In this document: positions 23,131 to 35,659 of the stretch, one piece after another
How the letters are laid out: every line of letters starts with the position of its first letter
Numbering within the stretch: position 1 is the stretch's first letter
DNA from: Hermatobates lingyangjiaoensis
Taxonomy: Eukaryota; Arthropoda; Insecta; Hemiptera; Hermatobatidae
DNA: 64,000 bases
Reading direction: 5' to 3'
Assembly (NCBI GenBank): GCA_026182355.1
Contig: JAPFBL010000003.1
Coordinates: forward strand, 372,001-436,000
The notes under the pieces: model-generated
The model's database searches: none
Told to the model about the DNA's origin: nothing
What the model saw: only the letters and a program-made list of their open reading frames with translations
Program-made: the position numbers and the translations under genes

Positions 23131-24229
23131 CTTAGACTAAGAGATCACCTGCTATACTTGTCGAATTTTTTATATTTTTTTTCATTGTTTACATTGACTT
23201 AGAAATTTTTTGAGCGATTCCACTGAGATTAAATTGATATTTATAAAGGAACAATTTAAATTGTTTATTGACTTATATGAGATGTAAGAGGAATAATATT
23301 GTGCAGGAAAATGATAACACACACTCAGAAAAAAATCGTATATATGTTATTTGACAAAGGGGAAGCAAAATGATCTTATTAAATTCTAGGAAGCCACAAA
23401 ATTCAAAGTATAATAATTCTGTAAAAAACCAAAAATGTAAAAGATAATTCAAAATTGAAATCTTTCGTTTAGAGATTAATAAATGTAATTATCGTGCATC
23501 TTTAATTATAAACCACCTTAAAACAACATTTTCTCCGATGTTTAAGATGTTTTTCAGAGAAAAAAAGGGTATTTTCCTGTTTTAAATTTGAAAATTTTAC
23601 TTTAATATTCAATGTAGAAGGATGTCAAGTAAACAATGTAAGAAATCCACTGGCTATTTGAAGAAAAGCCATGTTCCCTTGTAGGAGAATATTTCGTTTC
23701 TAGAAATGTTCACATGGGTTTTTCAAAAATGTTATTACTGCTGTAGTTATACTAATGAAATTATTTGCAAATAATAAATTATTTGTGATGTACAAAAATA
23801 AGCTTATAAATTGATATGTCCTTCAATCACTATCTGTACTACCTCACGAATGCAATACTAATAATTATATCCCATTTAGATATTTATGTTATGCTTAAAT
23901 GATACGTTATGTTTTATATACTCAAGAAATTTGACATTAAGTTACTTATAGTAAAGTAGAGTGTAGGCCACTCCAGATTTTTTTCTGTTATTTAGCTAAA
24001 AATTAAAAAGTATTAATGACCAAGTATCAATTCTATCTTATCAAAATTAAATAAAAGCACTACACCAATTAAACTAGTGTAATTTATTACTTTTTTGAAA
24101 AAATATATTACTTTATTTAATATAAATATGACGTAGTACAAAATACTGAAATGACACAACATACCACTTGATCATATCACATAATGATGCTCGACCTGGT
24201 TAAAAACCGCAAGAACTAATAAAACTCTC
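23131..24229. other. Non-coding stretch, nothing recognised
   Basis: AT-rich DNA without splice-bounded coding sequence or a repeat seen elsewhere in the window. Confidence 0.45.
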
Positions 24230-24400
24230 ATACAGGTAGTTCGGAATAAATGTGTACGCCTTTTGGCTGGGATACCTTGGTATGGCAGAAATGTGGATAT
24301 TCAAAGAGACCTCAGGTTGGAATCAATTGACCATTTCACTAACACACTGGTGACCAATGAGGGCACGAAAATCCAAACCCCCTAGTACAGAGTCTATCCC
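24230..24400 (+). pseudogene. LINE reverse transcriptase C-terminus (copy 2)
   Basis: Open plus-strand stretch 24238-24390 ending in a TAG. It encodes VVRNKCVRLLAGIPWYGRN, VDIQRDLRLESIDHFTNTL and a short tail. The LLAGIPWYGRN element matches the (A/G)xPWYxRN motif near the C-terminus of Jockey-type LINE reverse transcriptases. A longer overlapping frame starting at 24357 is Ser/Pro/Thr-rich and may be the tail after a frameshift. The upstream catalytic part is missing, so this is a 5'-truncated dead copy. It is the better preserved sister of the relic at 6395-6540. Confidence 0.65.
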
Positions 24401-24639
24401 AAAGAATTCCCCAACCACATCCATTGTAGAGGCTGTTGTTAAAATAGAAGGTCCAACCCTGCCTAGTCTGACAACTCCTTCACGACTCAAGGAGACCATA
24501 CGACCACGAGTTAATGTATATCGACAAACCACAAATATAAGAGTACTGACACTTACATACATACTTACAGACTTACTTACTGACCCTACATCACATACTA
24601 TCATAGCAATCCGTACATGAATTTTTCAAATTTAATGCA

Positions 24640-27480
24640 CATTGACTTCTTCTCCAATTTGTAACCTCATATAATAGGTTTCTAATATTTTATTATTCCA
24701 TATATGATAACCATAGCCAAACTATTTGAAATAAATTTTGCCAAGTATTTTACAAATCTAATTTTTTGTTTAAAAAACTGAAAAGTGCCATATTATTTCG
24801 ATTACTAGGTTGTGTTAACTTTAAAAACCAGCTGAAATTCATTGACGATAACTTTTTTTTTCATACTTACCCAAAACTGTTTGACCGATTTGTAAAACCT
24901 ATTTTATTATACTCAGAGAAACTGGAGGCGTCTCTGTCCGTAGAATTCACTAAATCAAATATTTGACCGAACATTAATACCATCGGGTATACATATGGTA
25001 CCTCTATATTTCATAAAAAGAGTAAATGAAAGTTGAAGCCTGTGAGTTTGATACCAGTGAAGATAAGGGAAAAATGATGGGAGTAAAAGGTAATTTAATA
25101 AATTTACAGGTAAATTTCAGGAAACACTAAAATTTTAGGTTCCTGGAATTGTGTTTCATCCATTTTCATAAAACGTGTTTATTATCTTCCAAGTATAAGT
25201 TGCACCGAAAAGTCAATAATAAACACTGATACCGTCATTATTGATAAGAGTAAAAACAAGATATACGTAAAACCAGGAGTGGGGATAATAGTTAGAGAAG
25301 CCGGCTGTACAGTCAAACATGATAAAACAAAAATATGGAATCAAGTCTGTGTTTGGAAAAACAGAATAGCACACACCATTTGTTGTTCCACATTGGTTTT
25401 TATTGCAAACAATTAAAACGAAAAATTATAAATAATGTTTTCGACCATTATATTTTAAGCACAATTTTTTTAATTTTTCATTTGCAAATGTTGATGACAT
25501 CAATTTATTCCTTTTTTTATAATAATTACCCAATGATATTTGCAGGAAGAAATATACTTCGTACGAGACGTGAAATATGGTTTAGTAGTGCTAGTTTTTT
25601 TACCCTAAATTCAGAATCCAGTAAACTCAATATTTCTTAATGGAGAAGATAGAAAAAATTCCGAGTAAATACTCAAAGAATATGTAGCTTTCTGAAATAT
25701 AGATTCTTATGTTTCATCATTCGTCTAAGTTGTACGACTTTAAATTCAGATGCGATGTTTGTACACACCAACAGTAATTCTTAACAATCTTTTTATTATT
25801 TTATATATAACCCTGAAAGACCACTATTACAATGTAGAGAGTAAAAAGTGGTGTCTTCCAGTGGTGCTGTAGAAATACGACGACTCTTCCTCATTTATCA
25901 GTAATCAGTCTCACATCATTAAATTTTCTTGCAAGTATGCGTTGGACTAAAACTTCCTAATGTACAATGGTATTGTCAATTCAATAGGCATCAACGGAAA
26001 AGTAATCGTACTTATTCTGTCTGATGATGACGATTTATCTAGTGCATAAACTAAAGAGAGTGTGTGAATCTTTTTTTTTGTCATCAGTCATTTTTTTCAT
26101 TTTTCATCAGTCATTTGTCATTTTTTTGTTTTCATGTCAGTTACTCTTACTTATTTGGTAAGAGTAACAAAACTAGCTTTGAGACACATAATGAAAGAAT
26201 GAAACCCAGTGGTTTTTTTCATTTCGTTTCCTGGTTGTAGTAAGTTATCGTGGCAGTAGATCCCTCAGCCATCTTCTTTTGAGTCGTCTTGGATAATTCT
26301 GGGAAGGTGAGGAAAAAGCAAGGTTTTGTACAAATGGATTTTGGTGAGAGAAAAGTTTGATGTGAAACAAACGCCTATAACAATCAGAGGCTAAATTAAG
26401 CAACCTCAGTAATGTTTTGTACAGCTCCATTTTGTTGTGGAACGTCTACTTTGAGTGTATCCCGAGAAGTCTATACAGTAATAAGAATCGTTGTTTTAGG
26501 TCTTTTAAGTTTGGCATGACGATTCCAGGTGTGAATCAAAAATGTTCTTTTCAGCTGGTCCAATTATAAATAGTATTTTATGGAAATATGTGAAAATGTC
26601 TATTTCGGTTTTTATTAAGAATTGGTTCCGTAGTTTTGTAGATATAAGTGAGTCCAGAAAATATATAGATTAATAAGTGACTTATAGTATGTCATCGTCC
26701 TTCTTTGATCAAGCAGCCTGTAAGGTGAGTGCTAATTGTAACGGGGGTTCTGAATGTCTTGAAAACTAAGTTAGAATAACGTTCAATAGCCTATACATCG
26801 TTGCCATTGTTGGAAAACATACACATACTAAATACTCGTACACTGAACTGGTGTCAATGTAATTGAACGTAACTGGCATACCAATGCAGCTGTGTCAATC
26901 TCAGTCGCATACTCGTACAATTCCTTCCCCAACCACTAACCCTCTCAGGGCTGTATCAATTGAATTCACATATTTTATTTATTTTAACCGGTTCAGGAGT
27001 AAAATTATGAACAGCCTTCAAAAACGACTATTTCAAATCGACATTTCAGTTTGCATTATTGGCCCTTTTGAATATATATTAAGAAGACATTAAAATTGCC
27101 GCCAGCTATTAAATTTAAGCATTGCTCAGTGATTCATCTAAACAAGGGAAGTTAATTTCTTAAAAATAGAAAGACAGCTAAAAGTACTTTCACTGATTAA
27201 CCATACCAAATAAAATTATAGTTACCAATGATTCTGAACCTTAAATTATATTTTTACTTATTACTGTCAATAAGTTACTATTGATTACTATCAAAAGGCA
27301 TGTAACTTTTATCTATTATAATATCATAAAAACAATATAATTCATCTACAAATCGAAACTATTTTTATTTATGAAATAAGAGTGGTTTCATTTATATACT
27401 GTATAAAATATGTATAACGTATTTTGTTTAACAGTGTTTCAATAATATGTCTCTTGGAACAGCACATGTAATGACAGTTA
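24640..27480. other. Non-coding stretch, nothing recognised
   Basis: AT-rich DNA with scattered frames of up to about 100 codons and no domain signature. The minus-strand frame at 26245-26430 is Arg-rich at its end but has neither splice borders nor a homologue I recognise. Confidence 0.45.
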
Positions 27481-27499
27481 ACGGTTGTTGTAGTGTAGC

Positions 27500-27690
27500 A
27501 GAACCCAGCCTTCAGTAAGTTCTTTTTTCAATTTGCTTATGATGTTTCTAGAGTAGAACAATGTCCATTGTTTATTGTTTTTTTTTTGTTAGTTTATAGC
27601 CCTGAGGATGTCTTGAAATAAAGACGAAACGTTGGCAAAAGGGTGATTCCATATATTTACCCTGACCAAACTCCGAGAAAAAGAAAAAGT
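27500..27690 (+). mobile_element. PLE-A-related 3' end
   Basis: Plus-oriented terminus with CTGAGGA (27602-27608), T, a GTCTT/AAGAC stem, GAAAC (27626-27630), then GTTGGCAAAAGGGTGATTCC and a CCTGACCAAACTCCGAGAA tail. It follows the layout of the PLE-A terminus at 46690-46780 (GAAACGTTGGCAACGAG, then a CCTGG...GACCGAACCCCG tail) but is diverged, so it is a sister family. No coding sequence is attached. Confidence 0.7.
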
Positions 27691-27694
27691 GTTT

Positions 27695-27837
27695 GTATAT
27701 ATATATACACTTTAACACATAGAAAAGAACACAGAAAGACACTACAGAACTCACTTCGATATTTCGACATCCATCATCATCGGGAAGAAGTGCGAAGTAC
27801 TCGCGTTGAGAAGCAAACTGCTACTGTTTGCAGTATA
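27695..27837 (-). mobile_element. PLE-B 3' end fragment
   Basis: Minus-oriented end: CTTCGATATTTCGACATCCA, then TCATCATCGGGAAGAAG, which on the minus strand gives the CCGATGA...GTCGAAATATCG module. It is close to the copy at 59670-59800. Cut by an (AT)n run at 27836-27852. Confidence 0.72.
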
Positions 27838-27849
27838 TATATATATATA

Positions 27850-28030
27850 TAACCAAACCACAATAAGAAATGGGAAAACAAGACTAAGATCTTTCAACCG
27901 TAACAAGCGGTTTTTGACTCTGACGAAGACCGCTTGTTACGGTTGAAAAATCTTAGTATTGTTTTCCCATTTCTTATTGTGGTTTGATCATTGATTGTTG
28001 TTTCATGTGTTTATGTAAAATCTTTATATC
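27850..28030. repeat. PLE-C terminal foldback
   Basis: Left arm minus and right arm plus, so 3' ends point outwards. The centre is CCGTAACAAGCGGTTTTTGA followed by CTCTGACGAAGACCGC. The right arm shows CTGACGA, A, a GACCG...CGGTT stem and GAAAA. The arms are nearly identical. Bounded by (AT)n on the left and a short TATATCTATATAA on the right. Confidence 0.8.
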
Positions 28031-28059
28031 TATATAACAAAATAAAAGTTTATCAGGAC

Positions 28060-28400
28060 TCGGTCTGATCTGACCGTGATTGCAAGAAAAGTTACAGAGA
28101 GAAGGAAGGCGTCCAGACGTTAACCACATCGCGATAGGCCAGACAAGCCTAATTCCGCCATAGCCATCCACATCTGAATGATTCTTACGCTGATAGGCAA
28201 GCGATGTCGGATCCCACTAGAGGGCGAGATAAAGTTTTAAGAGAGACAGCTACAACTGGGGAGAAGAAAAATGAAGGTTTGGGATCCAGCTCCAGAACAA
28301 GAGCGGACTTCCTACCCGTGGACACAAGCCCAAGAACGAGGATGCCAAAGGAGTAGCTAAAGCCGCTGTTCTGCCGCTGCAACAAAAGTTAGCATTAAAC
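28060..28400 (+). other. GC-rich coding-like block, function unknown
   Basis: The most GC-rich block between 21.1 and 32 kb. A plus-strand frame from ATG 28205 to TAG reads MSDPTRGRDKVLRETATT, then GEKKNEGLGSSSRTRADF and a short tail. It is hydrophilic and codon-biased, while the opposite strand is hydrophobic, which favours plus-strand coding. An upstream frame contains ARKVTERRKASRR and is broken by a stop. No splice sites or domain could be assigned. It could be an old retroelement gag-like relic, a retrocopy or an exon of an unrecognised gene. Confidence 0.25.
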
Positions 28401-31400
28401 TAGCCCCCCTCCCCCCCTACCACAACTCCTGAAAACTCATTATTAAGCCAGTGGATTTTAATCTCTTCCTGAATGTCTTTAAGTAGCGGTCTCCCCACTG
28501 AATGCCACAGACTCAGTAGTTTTCAACCCCACTCCCCTCATTAGACTTCCAGTTCTCTCCTAACCCCCTTACCATAATACATGAAATGAGTGGTTTTCAA
28601 ATTCCTCGCAGTGTGTCATTACGCCACTGCTTTTCACTCCACCTCACCATTGACTGCCAATCCTGTTTAGATGTTCACAATTTCAGATACTATCCTTAGC
28701 ACAGATTAGCTCAAAAAAAAAAAATAAAAAAAAAGAGAATTGCTTTGTAACAAAGGGCATCAGCAAAACGTTTCCTTTACGTCATAGTTATATATTTTCG
28801 TAATGCTAATTAATGTGAAAAAAAGCCATACATATCTACTGAGTAGTCAGTTTACCTGGAGTTAGTGACCTCTTGCTGTTAATCAATCCAACAGCTTAGG
28901 ACAGATTAAAGGACGAAACCGATACCAAAATATTTTGTTTGCTATTGTAATAACAATAGTAATCGTAGACAAATTTGAACTTTTCCCTTTTCAAAAAAAG
29001 CAGTGATACATAAAAACAAAGACTGTTTAGACTGTTTTATAATATTTACAGTTTCCAAAAGAGTTTACCATGTTCAGAAGGTGTTCCGTCAACAAGAAAA
29101 TAAAATGTCTGTCTATATATAAAAGTATGTTTAGTCTTCGAACTTCTTTGTGTATAAGAAATTCTGTATATTACATTAATATAGAACCAATATAAATAAG
29201 CTATTAAGCTCTAATTTCTTTCTCTATCCGTCAGTCATATTTAAATTTTTTTATGATTGCATTAATCCGAAGCATTATTTATAGAGACCTTTAAGTTTGA
29301 AAAACCAAGCCAGTGTTTCCTGTATTGTGTGAGAACAACAGTTGCGAAACGTTGCACGTTGTTCTTTATATTTCACCATTTAACTCGTTATGATTCAAAA
29401 TATTACTTTCTTACCAAATGTTTTGCTAGGTACAATGAATTTATTCCGGTAATTAATTGCATGAAAGCAATCAACAGAAATAAAGCCAATTTAAATCCAA
29501 AATACTAACTTTTCATTTAAATAATATGAGAATAAAAGCTAAAAATTAAAAGTAATTAGCCAGACTGTTAGGAAAATGAAAGCTTTAGGCTAAAGATAAC
29601 TGTACTCAAAGATAACTGATAACAGTAAATACTTGATAAACTTTTTCCCCTGATGTGATGTTATGGCATTGTTAAATAAACCCTCAAAGTAATGCACACA
29701 TTAAATAAAACCAAAATGGCGCATATTTAACTCTGACTTAAGCCTCAAAAACTGGAATATTTCTAACAACTTAATATAAATATATACAGTTAAATTCCTA
29801 TATTCTGTAGTAATAAAAATACTTGAATATTGTTGCGGCATTAAGAAAGGTGAATTTGTAAAATTTGCAAAAATTGGTCACATATTATTATAATATTTCA
29901 TCCAAACAAAACACAGAACACGAAATTAATAAATATCAAAGAGAAAACTTATAATGTTTAGATTAGAAAGTGTAACTTCTTTTATATTACAAAATGAACT
30001 AATGAGAGAACATTTGAAACAGATATGGTAGAGTACGTTGGCAGGAGTCTCATGCCATTTAAATGCAATCTGTCATCTAAACATAAATTGCCGACGGCTC
30101 ACAAGTTACAGCGTAAAGAAATACAAAGAAGACTTTCAAGTGCTAAATAGACTTGTCCCTAGAGAAGAGCAAAGATTCACAGATGTGCAGCCTGCAGAGT
30201 GAGACACCCCTAAATGATAAAAGTCTTCCAGGAAAGTCTACACACAAGCAAAATGACGTACCACTTATTTTGCTCTGATAAAGTAAATAATTAGCATCAA
30301 CGAAGCTCATAACTTATGTTTCATTAAAATCTTGATACGAATGGAAAGAAAAATGTCATTTCTGGAAGAATAATTTAGATATGCACTTGTCACAGCTGGC
30401 AACGAAGCTATCTCTGTGTGAGATATTATTACATGTGATGTCTGGACGGAAAGTTGTCTGTCTCGCTCCCACATAAACGCACAAACTCCCCTCTCTTGAG
30501 TAGCATTAAATGCTTCTATGATTGAATGACAAGTAATTTAATTAAGACTTGGTGCAAAGTAAATACGACTACGCACTCGTATAGAAAGACGGTTCCTTTT
30601 GTGATTATAATTATTTTAAGTTATAGCTTTGATGTTTTTTAAACATGTGTCAGTTACTCACTTATCAAAGTAAGTTATTCAATTCAAGTCAATTTAGGGT
30701 TAAAAACGACTAGCACAAGAATTTCTCCCCATGTAATTGGCCTCAATTATGGGTGAATTGAACAGACATCTTTCAGTGCCAACTTCCATCACACATTGAA
30801 AGCAACTTTCATCAATGTTACCTCAGAGTAATGTTTTCTCAGCCCGTGTTCATCAGGGGACTCCAATATCAGAGTTTTGTTGCCCAGTATTAAAAATGTT
30901 TTGTATTCTTTTAAACATTAGTTTAAAACGTAATAGTCAAAATGAGTAAGTGTATAAAAAGGAGATCTAGTAAGTCCTATAGATTACAATCTATGTCCTG
31001 CATCCAAATCACAGGACCAGAAAAGTTTTATCGCTAACCAACTCAATAACTGCCCCTTATAAAATATACTTTCCATTTATACACAAAAACAACTTCAAAA
31101 TAACAAAAAAGAGAATGGAATAATTTTTGATTTACCTAAATACCATTTTGTTTTTTCTCACATCCCAAACATTATGCAATTTGTAACCAAGCACGGGAAA
31201 ACTTTTAGCCACTATGAATCATCCTACGGAAACATGAGAAATATTCGTTACGTTTATCGAATCAATTCTCCATGTCAATATTACGACTGTAGAATAATGT
31301 GAAATAGATACTTCAATTTTTCTTTGAAGGAAAGAGTTTCAAGTAAAGTAACTATAAGAAAAAGTATATTTATAAATTCATTACTTGGGCAATCTGTTGT

Positions 31401-31410
31401 ACTGTGCTAT
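28401..31410. other. Non-coding stretch, nothing recognised
   Basis: AT-rich, with a C-rich start (28401-28690). No coding block, RNA gene or window-internal repeat could be supported. A sequence near 29328-29365 (GTTGCGAAACGTTGCACG) faintly resembles a PLE terminus but lacks the rest of the module. Confidence 0.4.
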
Positions 31411-31419
31411 TTACTCACT

Positions 31420-31680
31420 ATGGGAGTTTCAGAAATTACGTCTCCACACAAAACAGTTTTATGTCAAAACTAACAACGCGTTTCGCACACTTAGTTCCTC
31501 TTCAGGTTTATATCTGCACTAAGAGTGACTTAGGAAGAACTCTTCCTAGGTCCTTCCTAGATCCCTGTTACGATAATACCCTCAACAGTATAAATGTAAA
31601 CCTGAAGAAGAACACTAAGTGTTCGAAACGGATTGTAAGTTTTGGCATAAAATTCTTTTGTATGGAGTCGTAATTTTTAA
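31420..31680. repeat. Foldback element, GCGTTTCG family
   Basis: Inverted repeat with left arm at about 31434-31512 and right arm at about 31596-31672. The outer sequence is AAATTACGTCTCCACAC on the left and GTATGGAGTCGTAATTT on the right. The right arm holds CTGAAGA (31602-31608), A, a GAACAC-TAA-GTGTTC stem and GAAAC (31625-31629). The left arm repeats it with substitutions, so the elements have aged. Same family as 19430-19712. Confidence 0.78.
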
Positions 31681-32227
31681 AACTCCTCATCACATATATT
31701 ATTAAACTGCGATATAGTAATTAAATATTACAGAAAAACAATAAATATATACACTTACTGTATAAATAAATATTAAATAATAAATAAAATACTAAAAATA
31801 AAAAACAAAATAATGAATAAATAATAAATTGTATAGTTGTATAAATATATACAATTCAGTAGCCAACAAAATTTATTAAAATATATTTTGTTTAGTACCT
31901 CTTACAAACAATTTGGAATTCACAACAATTGCAAAACCTTTAGCTGTAATTAGTGCAATAGTAAAAATGAGTAATAAAAACTATATCACACCGGAAGGTG
32001 AACATTGTTAATTGGTGGTGCTTCTCGAATGATTCACGCATTCTAACTATAGCCAAGAACTGAATTAACACATTATTAAAGTCAACCCCTAATTGGAAAT
32101 TCTATTTTTCCAGAAATATTTTACAAGCTCACCAAATGTTAATTTTATGTAGGTTTCATACAAAATGAAGTTTTTTATATATACATATTTCTTGTTTATG
32201 TTAAAAGAGTAAAGACGACTATTCTAC
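31681..32227. other. AT-rich intron, nothing recognised
   Basis: Low-complexity AT-rich DNA just 3' of the 32228-32364 exon. No repeat or coding block was seen. Confidence 0.45.
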
Positions 32228-32364
32228 CTTTAGGTGTTTTTCTGAGGTATTGCTGGGCTTGCTGTTTGCTCTCTTGTTCCAGTTTGTTCCACATGGAAGC
32301 CTTCTCCGACACACTTCCACTTCTGCTCAGGCCCACACTGACTCCATCCTCATCCTCCGACATC
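32228..32364 (-). CDS. SVIL: Supervillin-like gene, exon with an MSEDEDG start
   Basis: Exon of 137 nt with an excellent acceptor (TTCTTTCCTTTCTTCAG ending at 32365) and a good donor (AAAG|GTAGAAT at 32227). One base precedes the first full codon and one is left over, so phase 2 in and phase 1 out. The product is acidic and Ser-rich at first (MSEDEDGVSVGLSRSGSVSE), then helical and polar (MWNKLEQESKQQAQQYLRK). The exit phase matches the entry of the 17502-17612 exon. The first full codon is ATG in an acidic context, so this could be the initiation exon of one isoform as well as an internal exon. I read it as internal because of the clean acceptor. The segment has no fold of its own; it would lie in the disordered N-terminal region of the scaffold. 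Confidence 0.72.
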
Positions 32365-32379
32365 CTGAAGAAAGGAAAG

Positions 32380-34125
32380 AATCAACCTGACGTAAGCCGC
32401 ATGGTCTGTTAACTAAACTCAAAATGCACTGGTCGAATGAAAGTTATAATATATGATGAGCATATAGCAAAAAAATACCACAAAATAGTATGCTCTCACC
32501 ACTAATAAAACACAAATACTGTAAAACACCACGTATGAATAAACAATGTATAGGTCAAGAAATTTTATAGTCATATTACATGTAGCATTCATGAATAATA
32601 ACATTGAACAGTTTTCAAGGTTCATTTTTTTAAAAAAATTATTTATATAATATACACATAGGCACACATACACAACTAAAACAAGTAAAATCGTATATCT
32701 GCAGTGACATTGTGAATGTATTTTAAAGGGCATAAAGAACTATAAAAGGCAACCACGGACTGGCAAGTCATAGTCATGATAGAACAACGATTTAAGGAAA
32801 AAATAAGTAAAACTATCTCTTAGTTTTGACCCCTGGTAAACAAAGCTGTTGTTCTCTTTAATGCTGAGTCTAGATTACATAAATTATTACTAGTGTTTAT
32901 AACATTGATCTATTAAATGTAATTAAGGAAGATTCCATAATACGTATTAATAACATGGTTCTAATTATTTCTATGAAGTAACAAGGTACTCCATTGTTCA
33001 CCTCTAATTACGGAGTATGGGTACTGTTAAAAGCACAACTTAATAACAAAGCCAATTAATTAATGTTATTACCATTAAAAAAGCTATAATTAAATCAGGA
33101 TTATGAGCAAGCCCAATAAGTGGGTCGGTTAAATCAATAAATTCTTATGACTCAAATATAGGGGAAAACTATGTCATTAGACATTAAACGGGCTTTTGTT
33201 ACAGGATTGGGGAACGTTCGCTTATCAACATTTAAAGATTTGTCAATATGAGAGGTAGGGTATTTTAATGAGTGAGCAATAGAAATAATGTTGTTAATTT
33301 CATGATAACAGCTATGGAACGGTTATTGAAACGGAATTCAGGGTAGCAAAATCTCAATGTCCTTAAAGTACAAATCTGAAAGCAGATATCCTAAAATTTC
33401 TAAGGGTACCGCAGAAGCGGAATTTACTATTTACTTCAGTCTTATAACTTTGTTAATAAGACCACCTTTATTCAATGATTTGTGAATAAAAGTTTTTATT
33501 ATGTGCTTATGAATGGTAGAAAATAATGTTTTTTACACATCTCTCTCTCAAGTTACAAGATGCATAATTAAATACTACTTTCTTCCAAATCGGTGGGATT
33601 AACTCACTAAAAAATTTTGTGGCACTCAAAATGACTAAATGCTAATTTCATTTCCTTTTCAAACATTTAAATGGAATTACAGGATTAAAAAATCTTTAAT
33701 GGTAGGTAAATACTTTTTATTGTCTTAACAAGAAAATCTTGTTTATTCAAAATTTCTCAACCAGTTCATAAGAATACATTCATAATGTAAGTGCTACAGA
33801 GGTTAGTAAGCATTATATTACATACAAATCCCTTTTACCTGAGAAATTAGTTGCTTTAGTCATCGTTCAGGTTTCACAAATAGTATATCTGCATTCTTGA
33901 ATGAAGACTGACAATGTGCGAGACCTCTCAGACCTGTATGAATCTTCTAACAGGAATGCAGATGCACTATTTGTGAGACCCGTAGGACGACTACAACAAG
34001 TACCTACGATTTAAGACTAATATGTGATGTTTACCAGGTTATGTCAGGTTGCAGTGGCAGTCCCACAAGGAAAAACACGTGTGCCGAAATTTGGCTCTTT
34101 GTGATACTATATAATGAAGATTGAT
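32380..34125. other. Intronic stretch, nothing recognised
   Basis: AT-rich DNA upstream of the 32228-32364 exon. The minus-strand frame at 32419-32733 is Cys/Tyr/Phe-rich and A/T-driven, without splice sites, and is treated as chance. Confidence 0.45.
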
Positions 34126-34129
34126 TTTA

Positions 34130-34290
34130 CAATGGGAGTCCTAAATTTTGCCTATCTGAAGTGTATTTAGAGTAGGGATCTTTAACCAGTACCTGACATC
34201 GTAAAGGCTCGGGACCGACTGTTTAACGTCCTTCTCCGAGGGACGACGTGCTCAGATTTCAGATTTATTCACTAACCTGACCCCCAAGTG
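34130..34290 (-). repeat. SINE copy (3' body)
   Basis: Minus-oriented copy of the SINE at 37985-38195, sharing GGGAGTCCTAAATTTTGCCT, GAGTAGGGATCTTTAACCAG, CTGACATCGTAAAGGCTCGG and GACGTGCTCAGATTT in order. The tRNA-like head is reduced to CACTAACCTGACCCCC at its right end. Transcribed only in principle; no Pol III promoter remains complete. Confidence 0.72.
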
Positions 34291-35475
34291 ATGTTTGCTA
34301 ACTTCAGTGATACTAACAACATGCATGTAGTCTTATAAACTACACTAGAGAAATTTGTAGTGGGTAAATATTTTTGTAATCAGTATTTAACATTACAGAT
34401 CTGTTAATTTCGTAATCCTCAATACTTCTTATCTGAACGAAATCAAATCTTGAAGTAGTCAGATCCATCTATTTTACATAAGTAATTAGTAATAGTTTTA
34501 CTCATTAGTAATAATAAATATTACTATTTATTTTACTAATTAGTATTCGTAATAATTTTCTTACAATTATTAGCTATTTTCTAGAAAATGTTTCTTAAAT
34601 AATAACGATTTTTCACTAATACATAATAAGAAACTTTATTAATAATGAAACGTTATTAATAGTGAGTCCTTAACACGGTACCAGGATTAGGACACGGGTT
34701 AATTCTGTATTCTAATATGGGTTAATACGAATTCAAATATCGACTGTTTAAACTGATATTCAGAAAGTTTGGTAATAGGTTTATTTTAGTACAACTAAGT
34801 GTGTAGCAGTCACATTTTTTGTACTGTAATTAATTACTTTTAAGATTAGAAAACATTCTAAAATATTTAAAGCATCAAAAAGATGGTTTACAGGTGGAGC
34901 ACTGACGTCTCCTCAGCGGATCATTAATCTGAAGTAGTTATGTAACGACAAAGCAGACTTTGTAAAATGAGAATATGGGGGCGGTGCATAAATGAAGTCT
35001 GTCAGCACTCTGGTTCATACCAATAATAGTAATTGCCCTTAAATATGAATTACTCCTATCAATTATTGATTATTATCCTGATTTTAAAAGATATTAACTA
35101 CTAGTATTTACTTATTTTAACCTCTACTTTACCGGATAATAAAAGAAAGAAGGCTAATTAAACCAATTATCATTCTGGCAAATTTAATTAATATTAAGAA
35201 ATAGTACAATATGCGGCATGTTGATACTTAAGAATTGTAGTGTGTATTAAGAGGCGTTCAAACATATATCCGGAAAAATCATAAAATATTGTTTTCATTA
35301 TTATATGCAATTTATTGCAAAGTGAAGATAACAGTATTCGTAAATATTCAAAAAACAAATGAAGTTAAATCATAAAGTATAGGTAAATTTTCGTTGAAAA
35401 TAGTAGCTTATTTCACTTGATCACTTTAAAAATAATATAATAAATAATATAAATAATATAATTGTTTTTATTTAT
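34291..35475. other. Non-coding stretch, nothing recognised
   Basis: AT-rich DNA with TTATTAATAAT-type tracts. No coding block or RNA gene was found. Confidence 0.45.
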
Positions 35476-35479
35476 TATT

Positions 35480-35655
35480 TCTTGTAGGGTAAAAAAGTTA
35501 ATGAAATATTCCCCACATATACAACTTGAATAATCTAAACAACGCGTTTCAAACGTATAGTGTCTGTGAAGACTCTCAAGCTTGGTTTTATGTCTGAAAA
35601 AGAACAACCAAACTTTTATACGTGGAGGCTATTTCATTAACTTTTTTACCCTACA
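35480..35655. repeat. Foldback element, GCGTTTCG family (diverged)
   Basis: Outer arms GTAGGGTAAAAAAGTTAATG (from 35485) and CATTAACTTTTTTACCCTAC (to 35654) are complementary. Inside, CAACGCGTTTCAAACG on the left and TGTCTGAAAAAGAAC on the right are degenerate copies of the module seen at 19.7 and 31.6 kb. An older member of that family. Confidence 0.7.
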
Positions 35656-35659
35656 ATGA

